Source of the DNA: Bryobacterales bacterium
GTDB taxonomy: Bacteria; Acidobacteriota; Terriglobia; Bryobacterales; Bryobacteraceae
Length of the DNA: 5,248 nt
NCBI GenBank assembly: GCA_020853155.1
Contig: JADYZL010000531.1
Coordinates: 1-5,248 of the forward strand
Direction of reading: 5' to 3'
The number at the start of each line of letters is the position of its first letter. The first letter of the stretch is position 1. Below the pieces are notes generated by a model, which saw only the letters and a list, made by a program, of their open reading frames with translations, was not told the origin of the DNA and ran no database searches. The translations under genes were made by a program, and so were the position numbers. Shown here piece after piece: positions 1 to 5,248 of the stretch.

Positions 1-88
1 GATCGTCCATCCCTTCGAGAAAGGGAACGGACGTGAGAGCGCGGGTTACGTTGATCCCGCCCGGAGTGGTGAAATAGCTGCGCTGCAT
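1..88 (-). CDS. Partial CDS (N-terminus only), possible anthranilate synthase component I
   Basis: A minus-strand reading frame opens with ATG at 88-86 and runs off the left edge after 29 codons without a stop. It begins MQRSYFTTPGGINVTR and continues with a Val-Pro-Phe and a Gly-Met-Asp-Asp. The pattern of an aromatic residue, Thr, then Gly-Gly-Ile/Val, x, Val, Thr/Ser, Arg, followed by a hydrophobic Pro segment, resembles the start of the fused or large TrpE type of anthranilate synthase, which makes anthranilate from chorismate in tryptophan synthesis. That identification rests on family memory over a short stretch and is tentative. There is no clear Shine-Dalgarno sequence before this ATG; an in-frame TTG lies three codons upstream (97-95). 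The frame stays open further upstream, so the exact start is uncertain. It lies on the same strand as the isomerase gene ending at 211 but is separated from it by 122 bases, so it is probably a separate transcription unit. Confidence 0.5.
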   Translation of the reverse strand, partial: MQRSYFTTPGGINVTRALTSVPFLEGMDD

Positions 89-115
89 GAAGTTCAACGG
101 GGAAGCCGCAGGGCT

Positions 116-140
116 GGGGCAAACGCGTGCTGCGCGCCCC
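116..140. other. GC-rich imperfect hairpin in the gap before the left-edge gene
   Basis: GGGG (116-119) pairs with CCCC (137-140) and CGCG (124-127) with CGCG (133-136), leaving a 5-base loop and a 4-base bulge (120-123). No T-tract follows on either strand, so it does not look like a Rho-independent terminator. If transcription of the left-edge gene starts near 148, the hairpin would lie in its leader. The rest of 89-210 shows no gene that I can support. Confidence 0.3.
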
Positions 141-154
141 AAGCCGGTGACTTC

Positions 155-163
155 AGAATAGCA
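155..163 (-). promoter_or_regulatory. Possible extended -10 element for the left-edge gene
   Basis: On the minus strand the sequence reads TGCTATTCT, an extended -10 (TGn) joined to a hexamer matching TATAAT at four of six positions. No -35 match is seen 16-18 bases upstream, which extended -10 promoters can tolerate. It would give a leader of roughly 60 bases before the ATG at 88. This is a visual match in a GC-rich gap and is weak. Confidence 0.25.
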
Positions 164-210
164 TCCGGGGCAAAGCGGCCCGGCGCGGGTGGGTTCCGCG
201 GGCGAGTGGG

Positions 211-1056
211 CTAGAGCCTGGCCAGATAGTCGAGATTCCGCTTGAGGTCCGCGTCAATGTTCTTCGTGGGCGACGCGGTTTCGAGCACGCCGTAGCCTCC
301 ATAGCCGATGGCATCGAGCGCCTGATAGATGCTGGGCATATCCACTTTGCCTTCGCCGAGGAAGCCTTTGTCCTTGAAGTGCAACTGGCAGATCTGATCG
401 GCTCCGAAGATCTGCAGTTCCGCGGCGGGGTCCGTTCCGATCAGGTTCACGGCGTTGCCCACGTCGTAGTAAACCTTGAGCGCGGGGGAGTTCACCTTTT
501 CGATGACGTAGAGAGTTTGCTTGGCGGTGAGCAGGCTTTCGAAACCAAGCACGATCCCTTCGTCGGCCGCCGCGGGCGCGAGATAGCGGAAGGCCTCGAC
601 CACTTTCTCCGTCGCGCCGTGCGTTTTCAGCTCGCACTTGCCGAAGAAGACGGTCATCAGGACGGGGGCGTTGAGCGCGCGGGAGATGCGAATGCCCTCG
701 AGCACGCGATCGGAAGCTTCGCCGGAAGCGCCGAGACAATCATCGTGCAGAACGTCGAGATAGGTCGAAACGATGGGAACGCCGGATTGCTTTGACGCCG
801 CGACGAGCGCATCCTGGAGGGCGGCATCGGCGAGCGGCAGCGCCGTGCCTTTGCGGGCGCGGCCGAGCGTGACCTGCATGCCTTCAAAACCCAACTCCTT
901 GGCTTTGGCGAAGGCTTCGGGCTTCATGGGAAGGCCGAGCACGCCATCCATCACGCCAATCTTGAGCCCTGCGGGGCGGGGGAAGGCGGGTGCGGCGGCC
1001 GCCGCGGCGCTGCCCGCCAGGAAGGCACGCCGGGACCAGGTTGTCTTGTTTACCAT
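211..1056 (-). CDS. Tat-exported sugar phosphate isomerase/epimerase-like TIM-barrel protein
   Basis: This 281-residue protein belongs to the xylose-isomerase-like/AP-endonuclease-2 TIM-barrel superfamily, whose members isomerise, epimerise or dehydrate sugars, keto-sugars and inosose using a divalent metal. Residues 1-28 form a twin-arginine leader: S8-R9-R10-A-F-L followed by an Ala-rich hydrophobic stretch and a Pro-rich end, so the folded protein is probably sent to the periplasm. The barrel starts at about residue 31 (LKIGVMDG). The usual metal ligands are all visible: E173 (GFES), D198 (YYDVGN), H226 (QLHFKD) and E259 (VLETAS). The length is normal for the family once the leader is removed, and the gene looks intact. 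The ATG lies inside the end of the upstream oxidoreductase gene (ATGGTAA, 7-base overlap), with a weak GAAG 5 bases before it, so translational coupling is likely. The substrate cannot be read from the sequence. Confidence 0.9.
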   Translation of the reverse strand: MVNKTTWSRRAFLAGSAAAAAAPAFPRPAGLKIGVMDGVLGLPMKPEAFAKAKELGFEGMQVTLGRARKGTALPLADAALQDALVAASKQSGVPIVSTYLDVLHDDCLGASGEASDRVLEGIRISRALNAPVLMTVFFGKCELKTHGATEKVVEAFRYLAPAAADEGIVLGFESLLTAKQTLYVIEKVNSPALKVYYDVGNAVNLIGTDPAAELQIFGADQICQLHFKDKGFLGEGKVDMPSIYQALDAIGYGGYGVLETASPTKNIDADLKRNLDYLARL

Positions 1057-2264
1057 CTCAACTTCAGATTTGCTTCGTAGCGTTCGGTGGATTTCATCAT
1101 CGCATCCCAGGTGATGACCGGGCCATTAGCGTAGGCGGCCATGCGGCCCAGGATGGCGGTGAGGTTACTCTTTACGGATTCCTCTTCATTGTAGATCGGC
1201 GTTCCTTCCCGGACGGCGCGGATGAAGGCAACCACGTTGTTGATGGCGCCCTGGCGGAAGGTGTCGTCCTTTTCCGTACCCAACCAGGCGTTGGGCCCAG
1301 TGATGCGGACGGAGCCGCCGTAGTGAGTATCCGCCGCGCCTTTGATGCCGAATACACGTACACAGAGATCGGAGAAATGCCCCAACTGGTGGGAACTGAA
1401 GGAAGCGTGAACGTTGTTGGGATACCAGAAATTGACCGCGAAATGATCGTAGGCGTCCTGCGCGTCGTACTTGGTGCCGCTCCAATCGGTGCGGCCGCCG
1501 GTACCGCTTGCCTGGGTTGGGTGGGCGTTCAGGTACCAGTTGGCCATGTCGATGACGTGGATGTTTTGCTCGACAATGATGTCGCCGCCGGTGGCGCGAT
1601 CCATGTAGAAGTTGAGAATCTGGCGTTGGCCGGGGTCCATGCCCGGAGTGCCTTTATCGGGGGCGGGGCGGCCGGCGTAGTAAAAAACCTGGGCAAAGGC
1701 GGGCTTGCCGAGATCGCCGCGATGGATGCGGGCGGCCACATCCTGAAAGACCTGGCTGGCGCGGGATTGGAAATCCACCCAGTAGCTGAGCTTTTTCGCG
1801 CGGGCGGCCTGACCGGTTTCGAGGATGCTCTTGCAGCCGGGGACATCCACGGCCACAGGCTTCGCGAGGTAGACGTGCTTGCCCGCGTTCACGGCTTCCG
1901 CGGCGTGTTGCGGGCGGAAGATGGGGGGCGTTTCGAGGATGACGGCGTCGAGCTTCGAGTGCGCGAGTTCCTTGTATGCATCGGGGCCGTAATAGGCGCG
2001 CGAGGATTCGACTTTGAATTTATCGCGCGTGGAATCGAGGCGATCTTTGATGACTTCGGCCACGGCGACGATGCGCGCGCCGGCGAACTCGGGGAAGAAG
2101 GGCGCAATCCAGTTGCCGCGGCCTCCGCAGCCGACGAGCCCCACTTCTACGGTGGAATTCGCCTGGGAGCCAAACACGGTTTCCGGCTTGGCGACGAGGA
2201 TGCCCGTGGCGGTGGCGGCTTTCAGGAAGTCGCGGCGAGGGGTGGCGGTGGCATCGGCGTTCAT
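1050..2264 (-). CDS. Tat-exported Gfo/Idh/MocA family NAD(P)-dependent oxidoreductase
   Basis: This 404-residue protein is the first gene of a two-gene operon. Family members oxidise or reduce a hydroxyl/carbonyl group on sugars, cyclitols or glycosides with bound NAD(P). A twin-arginine leader (R10-R11-D-F-L-K, then an Ala/Thr/Val stretch to about residue 34) predicts export of the folded, cofactor-loaded enzyme. The Rossmann fold begins at about residue 39 with VGLVGCGGRG (glycines 45, 47, 48, 50), followed by an ETPP segment (111-114). The family's EKP motif appears as A134-K135-P136, keeping the lysine but not the glutamate. The C-terminal substrate domain has a GGDIIVEQNIHVIDM segment with H236 and D239, matching the family's H-x-x-D active-site region. 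The ATG at 2264 is supported by an AAAGGA Shine-Dalgarno site 8 bases upstream. It overlaps the isomerase gene by 7 bases. The exact substrate is unknown; oxidation of a sugar or glycoside is inferred from the pairing. Confidence 0.92.
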   Translation of the reverse strand: MNADATATPRRDFLKAATATGILVAKPETVFGSQANSTVEVGLVGCGGRGNWIAPFFPEFAGARIVAVAEVIKDRLDSTRDKFKVESSRAYYGPDAYKELAHSKLDAVILETPPIFRPQHAAEAVNAGKHVYLAKPVAVDVPGCKSILETGQAARAKKLSYWVDFQSRASQVFQDVAARIHRGDLGKPAFAQVFYYAGRPAPDKGTPGMDPGQRQILNFYMDRATGGDIIVEQNIHVIDMANWYLNAHPTQASGTGGRTDWSGTKYDAQDAYDHFAVNFWYPNNVHASFSSHQLGHFSDLCVRVFGIKGAADTHYGGSVRITGPNAWLGTEKDDTFRQGAINNVVAFIRAVREGTPIYNEEESVKSNLTAILGRMAAYANGPVITWDAMMKSTERYEANLKLRW

Positions 2265-2272
2265 AAGGGTAA

Positions 2273-2278
2273 TCCTTT
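2273..2278 (-). promoter_or_regulatory. Ribosome binding site of the oxidoreductase gene
   Basis: AAAGGA on the minus strand sits 8 bases before the ATG at 2264. It supports that start, which also places the twin-arginine motif at the expected distance from the N-terminus. Confidence 0.7.
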
Positions 2279-2315
2279 CGAAGAGGTGCGCGGGAGCGCG
2301 GCGCGGCGCGTGCGA

Positions 2316-2340
2316 TTGACAACGAGTATATAACCGGCAC
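2316..2340. promoter_or_regulatory. Candidate divergent promoter with a shared symmetric -10 core
   Basis: The only AT-rich patch in the 119-base gap between the divergent oxidoreductase and hydrolase genes is GAGTATATAAC. On the minus strand it gives TATACT (2330-2325), five of six matches to the -10 consensus, with a leader of about 54 bases to the oxidoreductase ATG. On the plus strand it gives TATAAC (2329-2334), also five of six, with a leader of about 43 bases to the hydrolase ATG. No good -35 is seen at 17 bases for either direction. A TTGACA at 2316-2321 is only 7 bases from the plus-strand -10, so it is not its -35; it could be chance or an operator half-site. Seen in sequence: the motifs. 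Inferred: promoter function. Confidence 0.4.
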
Positions 2341-2373
2341 GCCCGGATGGGGACCTTCGCTTGCGCCTACACT

Positions 2374-2379
2374 GGAAAG
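2374..2379 (+). promoter_or_regulatory. Ribosome binding site that decides the hydrolase start
   Basis: GGAAAG lies 4 bases before the ATG at 2384 but only 1 base before the in-frame TTG at 2381. The ATG is therefore the better start, although its spacing is on the short side. Confidence 0.5.
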
Positions 2380-2383
2380 ATTG

Positions 2384-3385
2384 ATGACGCGGCGGGCAAA
2401 GGGCTGGCTGGGATGCTTCGCGATCATGCTCGCACTGATGGGCTTGGCTGGTTGCGCGAAGAAGCGGCAACGCGTGCCGGTTCCGGTGGCGCCGCCATCG
2501 GCGCCGCCTTCCACGTCCGTTCCGGATGTGGGGAGACCTGGGCCGCCCGGCATACAGCCATCCGCCGCGCTAATGCCGCCGCCCGGTTGCGTGGCCGGGC
2601 CGAAAGCGCCGTGGCTCGATTGCCGGTACGAGAGCGCGAGCGGCGAAACGTTGCGCTACTACCTGGCGCTTCCCGCGACGGGCGGCGGAGAATTGTTGCC
2701 GATCGTGACCGTGCTGCATGGTTCTAGCGGGAGCGGGCCGGGTGCGGGGAGCGCGTTGAACGGCAGCCAGCGCGCGGCGGTGGATCTTTGGACCAGCGAA
2801 GACGTGCAGCGTAGGTATCCGAGCATTGTAGTGGCGCCGCAAGCGGAGTCGCCGCCGGGGGAGACGTGGGTGCGGGCGTGGCGCGCCCCGGCATCCGGAG
2901 ATGGCAGGCCTAAGGAAGCGCTCACGCTGGTGATGGAAGTGCTCGGGATGCTCGAAGCACGGTTCCCGGTGGACCGGCGGCGGCTGTATCTCACCGGGCA
3001 ATCGATGGGCGGGTTTGGGGCGTGGCTGGCCTATACCCGTTACCCAGGGTATTTCGCGGCGATCGTACCGGTGTGCGGAGGCGGGGACCCCGGTGCGGTG
3101 GTTGCCAACCCCACGGCGGTGTGGGCATTCCACGGAGACGCGGACACAGTCGTGCCGGTCTCCAGGGCGCGGGAGATGGTGGCCGCGATCGAAGCGGCTG
3201 GGGGCACGGTGCGCTACAGCGAGTTCGCAGGCATGGGCCACAACATTTTCGCCAAGGCATACAGCGAACCCGGCCTGGTGGAATGGCTGTTCCGCCAACG
3301 GTTGCCGGAGCAAGCCGGAGCGGGCGACCGAGGCAGCATGGGCAGAGGGGGCACGGCTACTTCGCCGTCCAGCCGCCGTCGATGA
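2384..3385 (+). CDS. Lipoprotein alpha/beta hydrolase (COG4099-like predicted peptidase/esterase)
   Basis: This 333-residue envelope serine hydrolase probably acts on esters (carbohydrate esterase/feruloyl-esterase-like) or peptides; the substrate is not determined. Residues 1-24 are a lipoprotein signal: basic start (TRRAKG), hydrophobic core, lipobox L21-A-G-C24. There is no Asp after the Cys, so outer-membrane anchoring is likely by the usual sorting rule. A Pro-rich linker spans about 31-58. The hydrolase fold starts near residue 80. Visible are the oxyanion-loop LHGSSGSG (H112), the nucleophile elbow GQSMG with S207, the acid in HGDADTVVP (D254) and the His in GMGHN (H286), a complete triad. 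The order HGD-D-VVP, SREMV-like helix, GGxVRYxEF, GHN and a W-L-F-x-Q end is typical of predicted peptidases of the COG4099 group. The last 25 or so residues after the conserved WLF form a low-complexity tail, and the final nine codons overlap the convergent SDR gene. C69 and C80 could form a disulfide. Confidence 0.88.
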   Translation: MTRRAKGWLGCFAIMLALMGLAGCAKKRQRVPVPVAPPSAPPSTSVPDVGRPGPPGIQPSAALMPPPGCVAGPKAPWLDCRYESASGETLRYYLALPATGGGELLPIVTVLHGSSGSGPGAGSALNGSQRAAVDLWTSEDVQRRYPSIVVAPQAESPPGETWVRAWRAPASGDGRPKEALTLVMEVLGMLEARFPVDRRRLYLTGQSMGGFGAWLAYTRYPGYFAAIVPVCGGGDPGAVVANPTAVWAFHGDADTVVPVSRAREMVAAIEAAGGTVRYSEFAGMGHNIFAKAYSEPGLVEWLFRQRLPEQAGAGDRGSMGRGGTATSPSSRRR

Positions 3386-4121
3386 CGATATCGGTGCCGG
3401 TGAGGAAGCAGGCCTCTGGGCGGCAGAGGTAGAGCGCCAGCGCGCCGATGTCCTTTGGATCTCCCCAACGGCCCACGGGGATGTTCGAGAGGAACATCCG
3501 GTTTTTTTCTTCATCCTGCAGCAACGGCCGGTTCATTTCGGTGAGGAAGGGCCCGGGGCTAATCCCGTTCACGGTGATGCCTTCGGGCGCGAGTTCGAGC
3601 GAGAGGGCTTTCACCATGCCCAGCAGCGCGAACTTGGTAGCTGAATATGCAGTACGCTCCGGCAGCGAGATGTGGCTCATCATCGAGGTCATCATGAGGA
3701 TGCGGCCGTAGCCGTGGCCTTTCATGAGAGGCACGCAGGAGCGGGTCATCAGGAATGCGCTTGTCACGTTCGTCGAGAGCACCCAGTTCCATTCGTCGAG
3801 CGTGAAATCCGTGACGGGCTTGCGCAGGTTGACACCTGCGTTATTGATGAGGATGTTGACGGCCCCGTAAGTCTCGCGCAGATACGCTTCGAGCGAGCGG
3901 ACTGCATCCTCGCTGGTGATGTCGGCGGGGAAGACATCCGCGCGGCCGCCGGCGGCCTCTACAAGGGTGGCTGTCTCTGAAAGCTGCGCTTCATTGCGCG
4001 CGACCAGCACCACGCGCACGCCTGCTCCGCCCAGTGAGACGGCCATTTCCCGCCCGAGCCCCTTGCTGGCGCCCGTGATCACGGCCACCTTGCCGCGTAG
4101 AAAATCTTCGCTGCCCTGCAC
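3357..4121 (-). CDS. SDR family NAD(P)-dependent oxidoreductase (gluconate 5-dehydrogenase/FabG-like)
   Basis: This is a 254-residue cytoplasmic short-chain dehydrogenase of classical length with no signal peptide. The cofactor motif TGASKGLG is at 17-24, D67 follows in PADIT, and NNAG is at 93-96. The catalytic tetrad is complete: N118, S146, Y159 and K163 (YSATK). The end of the second strand reads VAR, with R42 and no acidic residue, which suggests preference for NADP(H). The C-terminal IPVGRWGDPKDIGALALYL and DGGW segments are shared by gluconate-5-dehydrogenase, glucose-dehydrogenase-like and 3-oxoacyl-ACP-reductase-like members, so the substrate remains open. The start is a GTG at 4121, chosen because GGGAGGG lies 6 bases before it and the Rossmann strand begins about 11 residues in. 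Its 3' end overlaps the hydrolase gene by 29 bases tail to tail. A role in sugar metabolism is inferred only from neighbours. Confidence 0.92.
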   Translation of the reverse strand: MQGSEDFLRGKVAVITGASKGLGREMAVSLGGAGVRVVLVARNEAQLSETATLVEAAGGRADVFPADITSEDAVRSLEAYLRETYGAVNILINNAGVNLRKPVTDFTLDEWNWVLSTNVTSAFLMTRSCVPLMKGHGYGRILMMTSMMSHISLPERTAYSATKFALLGMVKALSLELAPEGITVNGISPGPFLTEMNRPLLQDEEKNRMFLSNIPVGRWGDPKDIGALALYLCRPEACFLTGTDIVIDGGWTAK

Positions 4122-4127
4122 CTTTTG

Positions 4128-4134
4128 CCCTCCC
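4128..4134 (-). promoter_or_regulatory. Ribosome binding site that supports the GTG start of the SDR gene
   Basis: GGGAGGG on the minus strand is 6 bases before the GTG at 4121. No ATG in this frame gives a full N-terminus, so this site decides the start. Confidence 0.7.
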
Positions 4135-4146
4135 GTTTCGCGATAG

Positions 4147-4152
4147 TGTATA
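4147..4152 (-). promoter_or_regulatory. Possible -10 element of the SDR gene
   Basis: The minus strand reads TATACA, five of six matches to the -10 consensus. The expected leader to the GTG at 4121 is about 20 bases, just enough to hold the ribosome binding site. No convincing -35 is seen upstream. Confidence 0.3.
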
Positions 4153-4162
4153 GGTCCTCTAG

Positions 4163-4191
4163 TTTACTCGGGTTTCGTGGGGACTTATGCT
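4163..4191 (+). promoter_or_regulatory. Possible promoter of the methionine-rich secreted protein gene
   Basis: TTTACT (4163-4168) and TATGCT (4186-4191) are separated by exactly 17 bases; each matches its sigma-70 consensus at four of six positions. Transcription would start near 4198, giving a leader of about 36 bases. This fits the gap between two divergent genes but is a visual match only. Confidence 0.4.
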
Positions 4192-4213
4192 GGAAGCAGC
4201 TCATAGGGAGCAA

Positions 4214-4220
4214 GAGGAGG
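4214..4220 (+). promoter_or_regulatory. Strong ribosome binding site with long spacing
   Basis: GAGGAGG is a near-perfect Shine-Dalgarno sequence, but 13 bases separate it from the ATG at 4234. The in-frame CTG at 4231 would give 10. An AGGA (4218-4221)/TCCT (4229-4232) pairing with a 7-base loop could shorten the effective distance, though it would also cover part of the site. Confidence 0.55.
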
Positions 4221-4233
4221 ACAAGCATTCCTG

Positions 4234-5244
4234 ATGCGAATGATTCGAATTTCGTTGGTTCTGGCGCTGGCCGCGGTATCCGCGTTCGCCGATTTTAGTT
4301 ACAAGCACGAGACGAAAATCGTGGGCGGCGCGATGGCCGGTGTCATGAAGATGACGATGAAGATGTCGAAGACCGCGCGGGAGGCGATGACCGGCGCGAC
4401 ATACATCAAGGGCAACAAGTCCGCCATGCAGTCCGGGGATATCGTTACGATCTACGACCTGGACGCTGAAACTGTCACCACGGTCAACAATGACAAGCAA
4501 ACCTACTCCGTAATGACCTTCGCGGAGATGCGGCAGGCGATGGATAAGCTGAGCGAGAAGATGAGCGGCAAGAAGGGCGAAGGCGAGATTCAATACAAGC
4601 TGGATATTCGGGACGGCAAGAAGTCGCAGGATGTGTACGGGTATCCGGCGAAGCTCACGACCATGATTGTCACGATCGAGGGCGCAGACAACAAGGGCAA
4701 CTCCGGTGCGATGGAGATGGTGAACGACATGTGGCTTTCGACATCGATTGCCGGCAGCGCGGAGGCGACGGCCTTTCACAAGCGCATGGGCGAAAAGCTG
4801 GCGGGCTCGGGTGGGCCGAATCTGGGATTCATGGGCGCGATGATGAAGCAGAAAGGCTTCGAAGCGGCGATGAAGAAGTTCCAGGAGAACGCCGGGAATT
4901 TGCAGGGCGTTCCGGTGCTGACCGTTGTCCGCATGGCCCCGGCGGGCAGCCTCGACGCCGTGATGGCGGAATCGGGCAAGATCCCCGAGGACAAGCCGGA
5001 AGCGGATTCGGGTGAGAAACCAAGCGTGGCCGGCGTGCTGCGCGGGATGGGCGGTTTCGGCGGCTTCGGCCGGAAGAAGGACGAGCAACCGGCGAGCGAG
5101 CCGGAGAAGGGCGGCTCCGCCTCGCTGATGGAGATGGCGGTGCGGCAATTCGACTTTTCCACCGCGCCCGTGGCCGACAGCCACTTCGCCGTGCCGGCGA
5201 GCTACAAGCAGGTGGATAGCGAGATGAAGAAGCTGCTCAAGTAG
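4234..5244 (+). CDS. Secreted methionine-rich protein of unknown function, DUF4412-like
   Basis: This 336-residue protein has a Sec signal peptide (MRMIRISLVLALAAVSAFA, likely cut after A19 before D20) and no lipobox, so it is probably periplasmic or secreted. The mature part opens with alternating beta-like segments: FSYKHETKIVGG, TYIKGNKSAM, IVTIYDLDAETVTTVNNDKQTYSV. This layout, with a tracked iron-clad TYIKG then D-x-x-x-x-T-V-x-x-K-x-x-Y run, recalls DUF4412/LolA-like beta-sheet proteins common in Acidobacteriota; that assignment is from memory and tentative. A Gly/Pro/Glu-rich low-complexity stretch covers about 249-296, including GMGGFGGFG. The protein ends with FDFSTAPV and FAVPASY, a pattern often seen at the close of such domains. 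Methionine is unusually frequent (28 of 336), with a cluster at 34-44, and there is no cysteine. An in-frame TAG at 4204 limits the start; ATG 4234 is preferred over ATG 4240 because it is nearer the ribosome binding site. It is divergent from the SDR gene. I assign no function. Confidence 0.85.
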   Translation: MRMIRISLVLALAAVSAFADFSYKHETKIVGGAMAGVMKMTMKMSKTAREAMTGATYIKGNKSAMQSGDIVTIYDLDAETVTTVNNDKQTYSVMTFAEMRQAMDKLSEKMSGKKGEGEIQYKLDIRDGKKSQDVYGYPAKLTTMIVTIEGADNKGNSGAMEMVNDMWLSTSIAGSAEATAFHKRMGEKLAGSGGPNLGFMGAMMKQKGFEAAMKKFQENAGNLQGVPVLTVVRMAPAGSLDAVMAESGKIPEDKPEADSGEKPSVAGVLRGMGGFGGFGRKKDEQPASEPEKGGSASLMEMAVRQFDFSTAPVADSHFAVPASYKQVDSEMKKLLK

Positions 5245-5248
5245 CTGC

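Noticed and set aside
177..190. Small CCCG/CGGG inverted repeat downstream of the isomerase stop as a terminator
   Set aside because: Only a four-pair stem with a 3-base loop and no T-tract; common by chance in GC-rich sequence.
990..2333. Long plus-strand open frame of 447 codons opposite the oxidoreductase
   Set aside because: It lies antisense to a gene with clear family motifs, has a composition expected from the complementary strand of GC-rich codons, and shows no recognisable domain.
2316..2334. TTGACA plus TATAAC read as one plus-strand promoter
   Set aside because: The spacer is only 7 bases, far from the usual 16-18.
2381..2383. TTG as start codon of the hydrolase
   Set aside because: It leaves one base to the ribosome binding site; the following ATG at 2384 is better placed and loses only one residue.
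2570..3514. Minus-strand open frame of 314 codons opposite the hydrolase
   Set aside because: Arg/Pro/His-rich shadow that crosses two well-supported genes; no motif.
4201..5184. Minus-strand open frame of 327 codons opposite the secreted protein
   Set aside because: His/Arg/Leu-rich translation typical of an antisense shadow; the plus strand has a signal peptide, a strong ribosome binding site and a plausible domain layout.

Overview
This GC-rich window most resembles a chromosomal segment from an Acidobacteriota genome, perhaps the Bryobacterales/Solibacteres group. That placement is inferred from gene content and not from a marker gene. The clues are a Tat-exported Gfo/Idh/MocA oxidoreductase next to a Tat-exported sugar-phosphate-isomerase-like TIM barrel, a lipoprotein esterase of the predicted-peptidase type, and a secreted protein that looks like DUF4412. 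Planctomycetes and Verrucomicrobia carry similar pairs, so the placement is moderate at best.

Layout, left to right. Bases 1-88 (minus strand) hold the first 29 codons of a gene that runs off the left edge; its N-terminus resembles anthranilate synthase component I. Bases 89-210 are non-coding, with a possible extended -10 and a GC hairpin. A two-gene minus-strand operon follows (2264 down to 211): a Tat-signalled NAD(P)-dependent oxidoreductase, then a Tat-signalled sugar phosphate isomerase/epimerase-like protein, overlapping by 7 bases. A short divergent region (2265-2383) with a symmetric TATATA core separates this operon from a plus-strand lipoprotein alpha/beta hydrolase (2384-3385). 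The hydrolase converges on, and overlaps by 29 bases, a minus-strand short-chain dehydrogenase (4121-3357). A second divergent region (4122-4233) leads to a plus-strand, methionine-rich secreted protein of unknown function (4234-5244).

How the genes may work together: the operon pair is a common arrangement for oxidising and then isomerising or cleaving a sugar or cyclitol, here carried out in the periplasm because both proteins have twin-arginine leaders. The envelope esterase could release acyl groups or esters from a carbohydrate, and the cytoplasmic SDR resembles gluconate-5-dehydrogenase/FabG-like sugar or acyl reductases. A shared carbohydrate pathway is plausible but is inference only; just the two overlapping genes are clearly co-transcribed. 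I see no tRNA, rRNA, CRISPR, insertion sequence, phage gene or convincing Rho-independent terminator. I found no clearly new system: the window reads as ordinary chromosome with several details worth checking.
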